Positions 8,702 to 16,499 of a stretch of DNA of 64,000 nucleotides are shown here, piece by piece. Numbering within the stretch: position 1 is the stretch's first letter; each line of letters starts with the position of its first letter. The notes under the pieces are model-generated. The model had not been told where the DNA came from, ran no database searches, and worked only from the letters and a program-made list of their open reading frames with translations. This DNA comes from Saccharibacillus soli (GTDB lineage Bacteria; Bacillota; Bacilli; Paenibacillales; Paenibacillaceae). Where the stretch lies: the NCBI GenBank assembly GCA_002189105.1, contig NIOB01000001.1, positions 1,054,001 to 1,118,000 on the forward strand. The letters are read 5' to 3'. The position numbers and the translations under genes were made by a program.

Positions 8702-9508
8702 ATGCCGAGCCGTAACGCTCTATTAATCGATCTAGATGGAACGCTGTATCACGGGACACGCAAGGTTCCTGGCGCAGATGAATTGATTGCCGCCCTGAAT
8801 GAAGAAGGAATCCCATTTCTGTTTCTGACCAACAATTCCTCTGCCGCACCGGAAACGGTTGCGCTCCGATTGAATAAAATGGGCATCCCGGCGACAGCCG
8901 AGCAGGTCTGCACCTCTTCGATGGCCGCTGCTGCTTACATTGCGGGACGCAAGCCAGGCGCTTCGGTAGCGGTGTTTGGCGAAGCTGGTCTGCGCGGGGC
9001 GGTGGCATCTGTTGGTCTACAGCTGTTTGAAGAACAGCAGGGCAGACCGGATTATGTCCTTCAGGGAATTGACCGCGAATTTTCGTACGAGAAGCTGGCG
9101 CGTGCCGGAAGCTGGATTTTGTCAGGGGCAGAGTTCGTTCTCACCAATCCTGATCTGCTGCTCCCTTCTGAAGGAGGACTCATGCCAGGTGCGGGTACGC
9201 TTGGAGCGTCTCTTGAAGCAATGACAGGAACCCCACCCACGATCATTGGCAAACCGTCGTCGATCCTGATGAATTTTGCTTTTAATCGCCTTGGCGTAAG
9301 TGCTGCTCAAGTTACGATCATCGGAGACAATATGATGACGGACATCAAGGCGGGCGCAGACGCCGGATGTGGATCGCTGCTTCTGCTCACCGAAGAGGGC
9401 GTAACGACTCCTCATAATCTGGAGCGTCATCAAGGGTTGACCGGCGTTGAACCGGATCTTGTCAAGCACAGCCTGCCGGACATTCTGGACTGGGTACTGG
9501 ATCGGTAA
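8702..9508 (+). CDS. HAD-IIA phosphatase (NagD / p-nitrophenylphosphatase-like)
   Basis: 268 residues. Motif I is LIDLDGTLYHG, motif II is FLTNNSS, motif IV is IIGDNMMTDIKAG, and a C2 cap lies between motifs II and III ('GAGTLGASLEAMTGTPPTIIGKPS'). This is the NagD/AraL/PNPase group acting on small phosphorylated sugars or nucleotides; the true substrate is not visible. It is coupled to rnz by a 6-base gap. Confidence 0.9.
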   Translation: MPSRNALLIDLDGTLYHGTRKVPGADELIAALNEEGIPFLFLTNNSSAAPETVALRLNKMGIPATAEQVCTSSMAAAAYIAGRKPGASVAVFGEAGLRGAVASVGLQLFEEQQGRPDYVLQGIDREFSYEKLARAGSWILSGAEFVLTNPDLLLPSEGGLMPGAGTLGASLEAMTGTPPTIIGKPSSILMNFAFNRLGVSAAQVTIIGDNMMTDIKAGADAGCGSLLLLTEEGVTTPHNLERHQGLTGVEPDLVKHSLPDILDWVLDR

Positions 9509-9548
9509 AGTCAACCACTAAATAGGACACGGAAAGGAAAGATGAGTT

Positions 9549-10376
9549 ATGCCGGAACTACCGGAAATTGAACATTATCGCAGACAATTGGGGCAATGGA
9601 TTCTGGATCGTCCAATCGACCGGGTGCATTTGGCAAACCCTCGCAGTATCGATGTGACAGCCGAAGAATTTACCGCCGCAATGGAAGGGAAAAGCTTATT
9701 GTTTCTCGAACGGCGGGGGACTTTCCTGATTTTCCATCTGGATAATGGACATCGCCTGCTGATCGCCCTTTCCAAAGACGGTGCTTTGTACTGTGGAGAA
9801 GGAGAGGATCAACCTCCATTTACTGCGCAGGTAGAGATTGGATTTGGCGAGCGTACGCTTTACATCGCTGGACGCGGCAGTGTGCTTCGGCTGTTGACGG
9901 TGCGCGGCCTTGACGATGTGGTAAAAACGCTGGGTCCCGATCCGTTTACTCGCGTGGTTACACCTGAATATTTCGTCACCCAGCTCAAAAAACGTCGGGG
10001 AGCGCTGCGAAGCACCCTGACTGGACAGAAACTTGTAGCTGGCATCGGTCCGCGTTATGCGGATGAGATCGCGTTTGCCGCAGGCCTTCTTCCTTCGGTC
10101 AAGGTTCAGGAATTGAATGGAGAGAGTGCCGCACGTCTGTACGACGCGCTGGACCATATACTGACCGCTGCAATTGAAGCAGGCGGTTGTATTCAGGTAC
10201 CGCTTTATGCGGAAGATAAGCTGACGGGCGGCTATCTCTCACAGTGCCGTGTATATGAAAAAGAAGGCCAGCCTTGTACAGATAGCGGTGCTCTCGTGGA
10301 GAAAATGGACGTATCGGGCAAAAAAGCGTATTACTGTCCACAATGCCAGTACGAACAAACTCCTGTATTTTCTTAA
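9549..10376 (+). CDS. Fpg/Nei-family DNA glycosylase, divergent paralogue
   Basis: 275 residues, the family length. The catalytic N-terminus MPELPE (Pro2, Glu3, Glu6) is intact, so Schiff-base chemistry is possible. Several positions conserved in MutM differ: the beta-hairpin Lys57 position (RRAKYLL in E. coli) reads RRGTFLI, the DNA-contact Asn in GVGNIYASE reads GIGPRYADE, and the second zinc-finger Cys and the finger Arg are changed (PCTDSG and GKKAYYCPQC). An extra Cys precedes the finger (SQCRVYEK). It likely acts on DNA bases but may not be an 8-oxoguanine enzyme. The next gene follows after 33 bases. Confidence 0.85.
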   Translation: MPELPEIEHYRRQLGQWILDRPIDRVHLANPRSIDVTAEEFTAAMEGKSLLFLERRGTFLIFHLDNGHRLLIALSKDGALYCGEGEDQPPFTAQVEIGFGERTLYIAGRGSVLRLLTVRGLDDVVKTLGPDPFTRVVTPEYFVTQLKKRRGALRSTLTGQKLVAGIGPRYADEIAFAAGLLPSVKVQELNGESAARLYDALDHILTAAIEAGGCIQVPLYAEDKLTGGYLSQCRVYEKEGQPCTDSGALVEKMDVSGKKAYYCPQCQYEQTPVFS

Positions 10377-10409
10377 AGAACGAGGACGATTACCGAAAGG
10401 AGCGATAAC

Positions 10410-10775
10410 GTGGCGCATACATCAGACAAACCTAAAATCCATCTCTACATGGACGATTGGCGTCCGTGCCCGGACGGGTTCGCGCTTGCACGTACAGGGG
10501 AAGAGTGCCTACTGATGCTGCAAGAATGTGAGGTGGGAATTCTCTCGCTTGACCATGAGATGGGACCCGGCGAACTTAGTGGTAGTGAAGTCGCGGCAAG
10601 AATAGTAGCAAATGGAACGTTTCCTCGTGAAATTTATCTCCATACCTCCAGCGAATATGGTCGCCGCAGCATGTACGAGACTTTATATACAAGCAAGCCG
10701 GACGATGTGGTGCTTCACCGGGGGGCTATGCCGGATGACGTATTGAGACGTGTAGCGAATGAAGCGGTAAAATGA
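10410..10775 (+). CDS. Cyclic-phosphate processing receiver-like (cREC) protein
   Basis: 121 residues, GTG start with AAAGGAGCG upstream. It has the receiver-derived fold: 'IHLYMDDWRPCPDGF' with the Asp pair, 'ILSLDHEMG', and 'REIYLHTSSEYGRRSMYETL' with conserved His and Ser residues. This resembles the family called cyclic-phosphate processing response regulator, predicted from comparative genomics to handle cyclic nucleotide or RNA cyclic-phosphate ends. It is a stand-alone domain, not a two-component output regulator. Its stop overlaps the start of the thioredoxin-like gene (ATGA), so the two are translationally coupled. Confidence 0.72.
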   Translation: MAHTSDKPKIHLYMDDWRPCPDGFALARTGEECLLMLQECEVGILSLDHEMGPGELSGSEVAARIVANGTFPREIYLHTSSEYGRRSMYETLYTSKPDDVVLHRGAMPDDVLRRVANEAVK

Positions 10776-11089
10776 GAGAAGCGACGGAAAAGGAACTGAT
10801 TCACTGGATTCATCAACGTGAACGTCAGATTGTCATTTTTGGCCATACTCCTTTTTGTGGAACCTGCAAAGCGGCGCGGCGCATGTTGGACGTGGTGCTT
10901 CAGATGCGGCCTGATCTTGATATTTATGCGCTGGACCTGAATTTTGCATCAGCCTTTATTGAGCGTTATCGGATCACCAGTACCCCGTCACTCAGCATCT
11001 TCGATCCGGGTACGCAGCAGGAGCCCCGAACCCTTTACGCCATGCAATCTGTACCCCGTCTGCTGGATTTTATCGACAACACCGATTGA
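10772..11089 (+). CDS. Thioredoxin-like protein
   Basis: 105 residues with the redox motif C-G-T-C in FGHTPFCGTCKAARRML (about residues 25-41) and the cis-proline region 'YRITSTPSLSIFD' (about residues 66-78). There is no signal peptide, so it acts in the cytoplasm. The active site is CGTC rather than the CGPC of classical thioredoxin. It starts inside the stop codon of the cREC gene, which implies a shared function, perhaps reduction of the partner or of its substrate protein. Confidence 0.85.
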   Translation: MREATEKELIHWIHQRERQIVIFGHTPFCGTCKAARRMLDVVLQMRPDLDIYALDLNFASAFIERYRITSTPSLSIFDPGTQQEPRTLYAMQSVPRLLDFIDNTD

Positions 11090-11098
11090 GAGGCAGCA

Positions 11099-11173
11099 AT
11101 GTCCAAGACGCGCGGCAGCTGCAAGAAAATAGTGAACAAGAGAAGCGGCTGGATGCCGTTTCGTGGAGGTTAA
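11099..11173 (+). CDS. Possible 24-residue basic peptide
   Basis: A short frame, ATG at 11099 to TAA at 11171-11173, beginning MSKTRGSCKK and rich in Lys and Arg. It has GAGAGG five bases upstream and ends 6 bases before the TTG start of the methyltransferase gene, so it could couple translation of that gene. No homologue is known to me; it may be chance. Confidence 0.3.
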   Translation: MSKTRGSCKKIVNKRSGWMPFRGG

Positions 11174-11179
11174 TGTATT

Positions 11180-12256
11180 TTGAGCGAACATGAATGGGAA
11201 CTTGAGCAGCATACGCAACAGGAAGAGACAACACCCGCAGAAAGTGTATTTATTTGCACGGCTAACCGCGATTTCGCCGCTTATGCGCAGGAGGAGCTGC
11301 GCCGACTGTTCGGTTCGGTTAAGAGCCGCGTATTAAGTGATCGTGAGGTGCTGCTGGTTCAATTGAACGCGGCAGCGGAAGAAGCGGTGCAGAAGATTAC
11401 GGAGAGTCGTCCTATCTTCCTTCGCCATATCCAGCCTGTTCAATTTGAGCAAACAGGAGACAATGCAGGAATCTTGCTTGGCGAAGCCTCTTCGTTTATT
11501 CTGGGAACCGGACTGCTGTATACCGGCGTTCGCGCTGCGCTGCAAGTGCGTAAGAGTGAAGGCGCAGGGGGTGACAGCGCCCCGCAGCTCAAAGAATGGC
11601 TGGAGGAGCTGCTGCGTGCTTCGGAAGCAGAATTCGTATCAGCAGACGCAGACTGGATCGTATCGGTCTATCTGACGGCGGATGCTGTATATGCCGGAAT
11701 CTCGCGTCCTGAAGATAATTTATCTGACTGGAGCGGCGGTGCCGTACGATTCCGCAGGGAAGAAGGTCAGCTGTCGCGTGCCAAGTTCAAGCTGCTTGAG
11801 GCAGAGCGCGAGTTCGGACTGTATCTTTCCGCTTACCGCAGTGCTGTAGACATCGGAGCGGCACCAGGGGGCTGGACGTCGCTGCTGCTGGAGCGCGGGC
11901 TTAAGGTCACGGCTGTCGATCCAGCCAAGCTGCATCCTTCGCTGCTGAAACAGCCCAATCTGACGTATATCCGCAAAAATGCAGGTGAAGTCAAATTCCG
12001 TGATAACGAGTTCGACCTGTTGGTCTGCGATATGAGCTGGAGTCCCAAGCTGATGGTGCAGTTGGTGACTGGCCTGCTGCATGCTCTCGCGCCGGGCGGC
12101 ACCGCAATCGTGACCATCAAGCTGATGCACAAGAAGCCGATGGCTTTGATTAAAGAGGTCATCTCTTCCTTTGAAGATTCGCGGTTGCAGGTACAACGGG
12201 CCAAGCAGTTGTTCCATAATCGTGAAGAAATTACGCTTTATATGATTAAATATTAA
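11180..12256 (+). CDS. RlmM-like SAM-dependent rRNA 2'-O-ribose methyltransferase
   Basis: 358 residues, TTG start with GGAGGT nine bases upstream. The N-terminal 140 residues look like a THUMP-like RNA-binding region ('SVFICTANRDFAAYAQEEL'). The C-terminal Rossmann domain has the SAM motif VDIGAAPGGWTS (about residues 220-231), the catalytic Asp in LLVCDMSWSP and Lys in TIVTIKLM-like context, as in the FtsJ/RrmJ fold. This matches the RlmM (23S C2498) group of COG2933-like proteins; the exact nucleotide is inferred from the family. Confidence 0.82.
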   Translation: MSEHEWELEQHTQQEETTPAESVFICTANRDFAAYAQEELRRLFGSVKSRVLSDREVLLVQLNAAAEEAVQKITESRPIFLRHIQPVQFEQTGDNAGILLGEASSFILGTGLLYTGVRAALQVRKSEGAGGDSAPQLKEWLEELLRASEAEFVSADADWIVSVYLTADAVYAGISRPEDNLSDWSGGAVRFRREEGQLSRAKFKLLEAEREFGLYLSAYRSAVDIGAAPGGWTSLLLERGLKVTAVDPAKLHPSLLKQPNLTYIRKNAGEVKFRDNEFDLLVCDMSWSPKLMVQLVTGLLHALAPGGTAIVTIKLMHKKPMALIKEVISSFEDSRLQVQRAKQLFHNREEITLYMIKY

Positions 12257-12266
12257 AAATCGGGTC

Positions 12267-12296
12267 TTTACACCTAGCAAGCAATAGGGTTATAAT
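12267..12296 (+). promoter_or_regulatory. Sigma-A type promoter of the Tad-like operon
   Basis: -35 TTTACA (12267-12272), 18-base spacer, -10 TATAAT (12291-12296, perfect). It starts 11 bases after the methyltransferase stop and reads into the kinase operon. Confidence 0.75.
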
Positions 12297-12327
12297 GACC
12301 ACAAAATCATAAGCACGGTTATTAAGG

Positions 12328-12387
12328 GAAAGCATCCCTCACGAATTTGGTCTTCGGGCCTATTCGGGAGGGGTGCTTTCTTTTTTT
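12328..12387 (+). terminator. Terminator-like hairpin in the leader of the kinase operon (possible attenuator)
   Basis: GAAAGCATCCCTC (12328-12340) pairs with GAGGGGTGCTTTC (12368-12380), followed by seven T. It sits about 30 bases after the predicted promoter and 21 bases before the kinase start. It could be the terminator of the upstream gene, but the promoter lies before it, so transcripts from that promoter must pass it. That is the layout of an attenuated leader. I do not recognise a known riboswitch in the 25 bases upstream or in the loop. Confidence 0.7.
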
Positions 12388-12408
12388 GTGCGAAAAGGGG
12401 TGAAGGGT

Positions 12409-13866
12409 ATGCCATATCCGCCGGAGCTGGGACAAGGAGCCGTTATCGGAGGGCGATACCAAGTGGAGGGTCTATTGGGAAGCGGCGGAATGGGCCGGGT
12501 CTATCTGGCTTCTGATTCCAAGCTTCCGGGCAAATGCTGGGCGATCAAGGAGACAAGAGCGGATACGGCGGACTATGAACGAATCGGCAACGAAGCGCAG
12601 ATGCTGACCCGTCTGCGGCACCCGGGACTGCCTCAGGTTGTTGATTTTTTTTCTCCAGACGAAGAAAGCCGGGTCTTCCTGGTCATGGAATATATCGAAG
12701 GAATGAACCTCGATCAATACGCCAGGCGAGTCAATTGGAAGCTCGATCTTTCTTTTGTCGTGAAGCTGGCGCTGAAAATCTGTGACGTGCTGGACTATCT
12801 GCACAGTCAGCATCCCCCGGTTATCTTCCGCGACCTCAAGCCCAGCAATGTGATGGTCGGAAGGGATGAAGAGATTCGGTTGATCGATTTCGGCATCGCG
12901 CGGAGCGCAGGGCCGGAGCGCAGCGCGGACACAGTCAAGCTTGGCACGATAGGGTTTGCTGCGCCGGAACAATACGAAGGGCGCAGCGATCCTGCGAGCG
13001 ACCAGTATGCGCTGGGAGCGCTCCTGCTCTATCTGTGCACAGGAGGCCGCTTTAGCGAGTGGACGACGGAAGCACAGGAAGCGCTGCGGCGCGACCTGCC
13101 GCCGTGGATGGCGCCGGTTATCCGCAGGATGCTGAGTCGAAGCCGGGAGGAGCGTTACAGTGATCTCGCGGAGGTGAGGAGGCTGATCTCGCCGCCTGCT
13201 GCGGTTCCGCAGAGCGCAGCCGGTTCTGGGGACGGTGTGGGGACTTCGACCGTCGCCGTACTGGGGTTGTTTCGCGGATGCGGAGCTACGCATACCGCCA
13301 TTGCAGCGGCGCATGTGTTGGCGCGAGAGAGCGGCGGCCGCACGGCGGTCGTCGAGCTGGAGCGAAGCGCCGGGGCGTTCGAGCGGATTGCGCTTGAATG
13401 GGAGGGGGAGCCGCTGCGAGGACGGAGAACGTTCACCGTCCGTGGGGTGGATTATTGGCCATCAGCGGATCGGGAGACGCTGCCCGAAGTCTTCGGCCAG
13501 GGCTACCGGCATGTGGTATTGGATCTGGGAATGGGCGGGGATGCCCGACATTTTGAAGAACTGCTGCGAGCCGATCTGCCGCTGATTGTCGCTTCTGCCA
13601 GCGAATGGCGGAGCAGTGAACTGGTACAGTTTGGCCAGCGTGAACAATCCAGGGTACGCCCCAAATGGACTTATGTGCTGCCATTCGCTGAAGAAGAGGC
13701 GGTGCGGGAGATGCGGCGGCGGCTTAACCACAAACGCATATTTCGCCTGCCGATGCTGTCTGATCCCTACGGGGGAGAAGCCCATCCGGATTTGGAACCG
13801 ATACTCGGTACGCTGTATCCTCGGCGTGGACGACGAACCCTATTCCAGCGCTGGGGAAGAAAGTGA
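12409..13866 (+). CDS. Ser/Thr protein kinase fused to a TadZ/CpaE-like domain
   Basis: 485 residues from the ATG at 12409 (GGGGTGAAGGG upstream). Kinase domain about residues 15-265: Gly loop LLGSGGMGRVYLA, VAIK-type Lys in CWAIKE, FRDLKPSNVM (RD-type loop with Phe in place of the His), IDFGIAR and AAPEQYEG. Unlike PrkC/PknB it has no transmembrane helix and no PASTA domains. After a short linker (about 268-280) a second domain begins 'TSTVAVLGLFRGCGATHTA', the pattern of the MinD-like TadZ/CpaE fold with an atypical P-loop lacking the Lys. It heads the Tad-like operon and probably phosphorylates one of its components. Confidence 0.85.
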   Translation: MPYPPELGQGAVIGGRYQVEGLLGSGGMGRVYLASDSKLPGKCWAIKETRADTADYERIGNEAQMLTRLRHPGLPQVVDFFSPDEESRVFLVMEYIEGMNLDQYARRVNWKLDLSFVVKLALKICDVLDYLHSQHPPVIFRDLKPSNVMVGRDEEIRLIDFGIARSAGPERSADTVKLGTIGFAAPEQYEGRSDPASDQYALGALLLYLCTGGRFSEWTTEAQEALRRDLPPWMAPVIRRMLSRSREERYSDLAEVRRLISPPAAVPQSAAGSGDGVGTSTVAVLGLFRGCGATHTAIAAAHVLARESGGRTAVVELERSAGAFERIALEWEGEPLRGRRTFTVRGVDYWPSADRETLPEVFGQGYRHVVLDLGMGGDARHFEELLRADLPLIVASASEWRSSELVQFGQREQSRVRPKWTYVLPFAEEEAVREMRRRLNHKRIFRLPMLSDPYGGEAHPDLEPILGTLYPRRGRRTLFQRWGRK

Positions 13867-13942
13867 ACAAGAAGGAAGCTTGATGAAGAACAATAAAAAT
13901 CATGAAATGTCAGCATAAACGCAAAGCGAAGGGAGAACAGGC

Positions 13943-14938
13943 ATGGCAAGAATAAGATTTCGTCAGCGGCAAAAATGGATTGCTGCGTCCGCTGGGGCAG
14001 CTTCGGCGCTGCTGATCTGTGCGGCGGCAGGTATTCCCTATGTACACCACATAGAAGCGAAATATCAATCGGAACGTAGTGGGTATGAACAGCAGATTGC
14101 AGCAATGGATGCCCAACGTGTGTCGGTGTATGCGCTGACGCGTGACATAAAGGCCGGAGAAGCCATTGCAGAAGAGGACCTGGCGCAGGTGCAGATTACG
14201 GCAGAGGCCGCACCTGACGATCGGCCCAAGCGGGAAGAAGTCGTGGGGCGTTATACCAAAGTAGCTTTAACCCGCAATACTCCCATCAGCCAATCGATGC
14301 TGTACGAGGGAACACCGACGGCGGCGGACCTGCGGAATCAGGAATTCCGATTGATTGAGCTGCCCAGCCGACTGCAAGCCGGCGAGTATATGGATGTCCG
14401 AGTCAAATTTCCGACCGGCGAAGATTTTATTGTTCTCTCCAAGAAAAAAGCGGAGCAGTTAGCTTCCGGAACGATCTGGCTGCGCATGGACGAACAAGAG
14501 ATTCTGAGGATGTCTTCGGCAATCGTCGATGCCTATCTGAATGACGCTTCGATCTATGCTGTTACCTATGTCGAACCGGGGCTTCAGCGAGCGGCAATCG
14601 TCACTTACCCAGCCAATGCCAGTGTGCTCGATCTCATCGACAACGATCCTAATATCATCGAACGTGCGAAGACTGAGCTGGAGCGGAGGATGCGGGAGAA
14701 GCTGGATAGTGGACTTGATCTGCTTACACCGGAAGAAATTCAGAAGTATCTAAATAATAAGGCCAATTTGAATGTCATTAATCCGGGTACACAGGACAAT
14801 TCGCTGCTTGAACAGACGCAAGTAGAGGGTTCTACGGGAACTGCGGGAGACAGCCCCGATTCCTCCGCACCAGTCTCCTCTCCTCAGCAGCCGATCTTCA
14901 CGGATGAATCGAATTCAAACTCGAATGTGGGCAACTGA
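13943..14938 (+). CDS. CpaB/RcpC-like SAF-domain membrane protein
   Basis: 331 residues. One N-terminal transmembrane helix (about residues 12-34), a short coiled region, then a SAF domain ('VYALTRDIKAGEAIAEEDLAQVQI', about residues 54-78) and a second beta-rich half ('RLQAGEYMDVRVKFPTGEDF'). In Tad systems CpaB/RcpC sits next to the pilus channel on the outer side of the inner membrane. The C-terminal 50 residues are rich in Ser, Asn, Gln and Pro and are likely disordered. RBS GAAGGGAG before the ATG; the next gene starts 12 bases after the stop. Confidence 0.8.
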   Translation: MARIRFRQRQKWIAASAGAASALLICAAAGIPYVHHIEAKYQSERSGYEQQIAAMDAQRVSVYALTRDIKAGEAIAEEDLAQVQITAEAAPDDRPKREEVVGRYTKVALTRNTPISQSMLYEGTPTAADLRNQEFRLIELPSRLQAGEYMDVRVKFPTGEDFIVLSKKKAEQLASGTIWLRMDEQEILRMSSAIVDAYLNDASIYAVTYVEPGLQRAAIVTYPANASVLDLIDNDPNIIERAKTELERRMREKLDSGLDLLTPEEIQKYLNNKANLNVINPGTQDNSLLEQTQVEGSTGTAGDSPDSSAPVSSPQQPIFTDESNSNSNVGN

Positions 14939-14950
14939 GGAGGGAACGCG

Positions 14951-15649
14951 ATGAAACGAATGATGTTTATGGGAGACAAGGACAAGACGGATCTCCTGTT
15001 TTATCTGGCGAAGCTGCTGTCGCAGGACGGGCGAAAGACCCTGATCGTTGATGCCACGTTGCGAGGGGACTATGAATTTGCCTACCCGATGATTGATGGG
15101 TCGGCAGAGCCGCAGGAATATGACGGCTTTGAAGTGTGGACTCCTTTTGGTGCGATCGGGAACTGCAACTACAAGGCGTTGGAAGAGAGCGGACAGGCTG
15201 ATAACTATGATGTCGTCTTGTACGATGTCGATCATCCCAGCCGCCTGGCGGAACTGCCGGATTCCGAAATGAGATTTCTGGTACTGGGCTGTGAACAGAC
15301 GTCGCTTCAGCGCAGCTTGCGTTTGTTGGAGACTTTTTTTGCCGAACGTCCGGCTGCGGAATGGTACGCCTTTTACCGTGTGCTTCTGGAAGGTTCAGAT
15401 GAGCCAGGTGATGCCTACATCGAAGGACGGCTTGAGCCTTTCCCCATCGAATGGAAGAAGCGTCTGGTTTATTACCCCGATGAACAGGATGCAGCGATCA
15501 AGATCGCCAATCAATATGCCGAACGTCTGCGGTTAAAAGGACTGTCTTCCGACCTCAAAAAAACGGTGCAGGAGTTGGCGGCAGCTGTTTTGGAGATAGA
15601 TGAACGAGAAGCGCGGAAGCTATGGAAGAGAGCGGAGAGGAGTAAATGA
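14951..15649 (+). CDS. TadZ/ParA-like protein with degenerate nucleotide site
   Basis: 232 residues. The fold pattern is that of MinD/TadZ proteins: strand 'MKRMMFMG', a degenerate P-loop region DKDKTDLLFYLAKLL, 'KTLIVDATL' where MinD has its second strand, and 'YDVVLYDVDHPS' for the Walker B strand. The canonical KGGxGKT is absent, so ATP hydrolysis is doubtful. It is in the Tad-like operon between the SAF protein and a second TadZ-like protein. It may position the secretion ATPase or act as a structural partner of its neighbour. Confidence 0.6.
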   Translation: MKRMMFMGDKDKTDLLFYLAKLLSQDGRKTLIVDATLRGDYEFAYPMIDGSAEPQEYDGFEVWTPFGAIGNCNYKALEESGQADNYDVVLYDVDHPSRLAELPDSEMRFLVLGCEQTSLQRSLRLLETFFAERPAAEWYAFYRVLLEGSDEPGDAYIEGRLEPFPIEWKKRLVYYPDEQDAAIKIANQYAERLRLKGLSSDLKKTVQELAAAVLEIDEREARKLWKRAERSK

Positions 15650-15650
15650 A

Positions 15651-16496
15651 ATGGGACAAATTGCCTTTTGGAATGTAGGGCGCGGTTCGGGAGCAACAGC
15701 TTCCCTCGCGGCAATTGCCGCCTTGATCGGTGCAGAATACCGGATTCGCACCTTGGTATCACAGACACAGGCAGAAGATGCGATGTTGGAGAGGGGGTTT
15801 GCCCATTCCATTCGTTCAGTACCGGGTGGAGACCTGATGGTGGATGCGGGCAGTGGACTGGATGCACTGCTTCGATTGGCACGCAGCGGCAAGCTGGATC
15901 GGGAGACTGTGCGCAATCATACGCTGCCGATTGAACCGGGGAGGTTAGATCTGCTGGGTGGGTTGGACAAAAACAGCCGTATTCCATCCGAAGAAGCGAG
16001 CGAGTACATTAGCCGAATCCATCAGTATGCGAACCATGATTACGACTGTGTGCTGCTGGATACCGGTGACGGAGAAGGTGCTGTAGAACGACAGGCTCTG
16101 GCTTCGGCGGATCTTGTTGTGGTTTGTCTAAGTCAAAATGCAAGCGTGCTGGAGCGTTATTTTGATCGGGGGAACTGGCCTGAGGAACTACAAGGTAAAA
16201 AGCAGATTCTGCTGTTCACCGGATATGATTCCTACTCGAAATACAAAGCGGCCAATATTTTGCGCAAATATGGAAGCCGGGTATCCGCGCTGACGATTCC
16301 TTATAATTCGGCATTTCGGGATGCAGTGAATGACGGGGATCTCAAAGGATTTATCGCCCGCTGCCGGGGATTGAACCGCAGACATGACCATTATGCGTTT
16401 ATTGCCGAGATTCGCCGTGCTGCCGAGACTCTGCTGGAGGGAATCGACATCCATGCCAGACTCAAGCAGGTGGATGCGGCGAAGGGAGTCTCATAA
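15651..16496 (+). CDS. TadZ/CpaE-like atypical P-loop protein
   Basis: 281 residues; start ATG at 15651, one base after the previous stop, with GAGAGGAG upstream. Seen: 'IAFWNVGRGSGATASLAAIAAL', an atypical Walker A (GxGSGAT, no Lys) as in TadZ/CpaE; 'DLMVDAGSG'; 'YDCVLLDTGDGEGAVERQ'; and 'ADLVVVCLSQNASVLERYF', matching the MinD-like order of strands. TadZ proteins place the Tad machine at a site in the cell. The preceding gene encodes a similar fold, so the two may form a heterodimer. Confidence 0.72.
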   Translation: MGQIAFWNVGRGSGATASLAAIAALIGAEYRIRTLVSQTQAEDAMLERGFAHSIRSVPGGDLMVDAGSGLDALLRLARSGKLDRETVRNHTLPIEPGRLDLLGGLDKNSRIPSEEASEYISRIHQYANHDYDCVLLDTGDGEGAVERQALASADLVVVCLSQNASVLERYFDRGNWPEELQGKKQILLFTGYDSYSKYKAANILRKYGSRVSALTIPYNSAFRDAVNDGDLKGFIARCRGLNRRHDHYAFIAEIRRAAETLLEGIDIHARLKQVDAAKGVS

Positions 16497-16499
16497 GCG

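Noticed and set aside
12297-12390. A known riboswitch (c-di-GMP, ZTP, SAM) in the leader of the kinase operon
   Set aside because: The hairpin is clear, but none of the consensus motifs I know for these classes fit the leader sequence.
13883-13918. An 11-codon frame between the kinase and the SAF protein
   Set aside because: Too short to support, and the ribosome-site spacing is poor.
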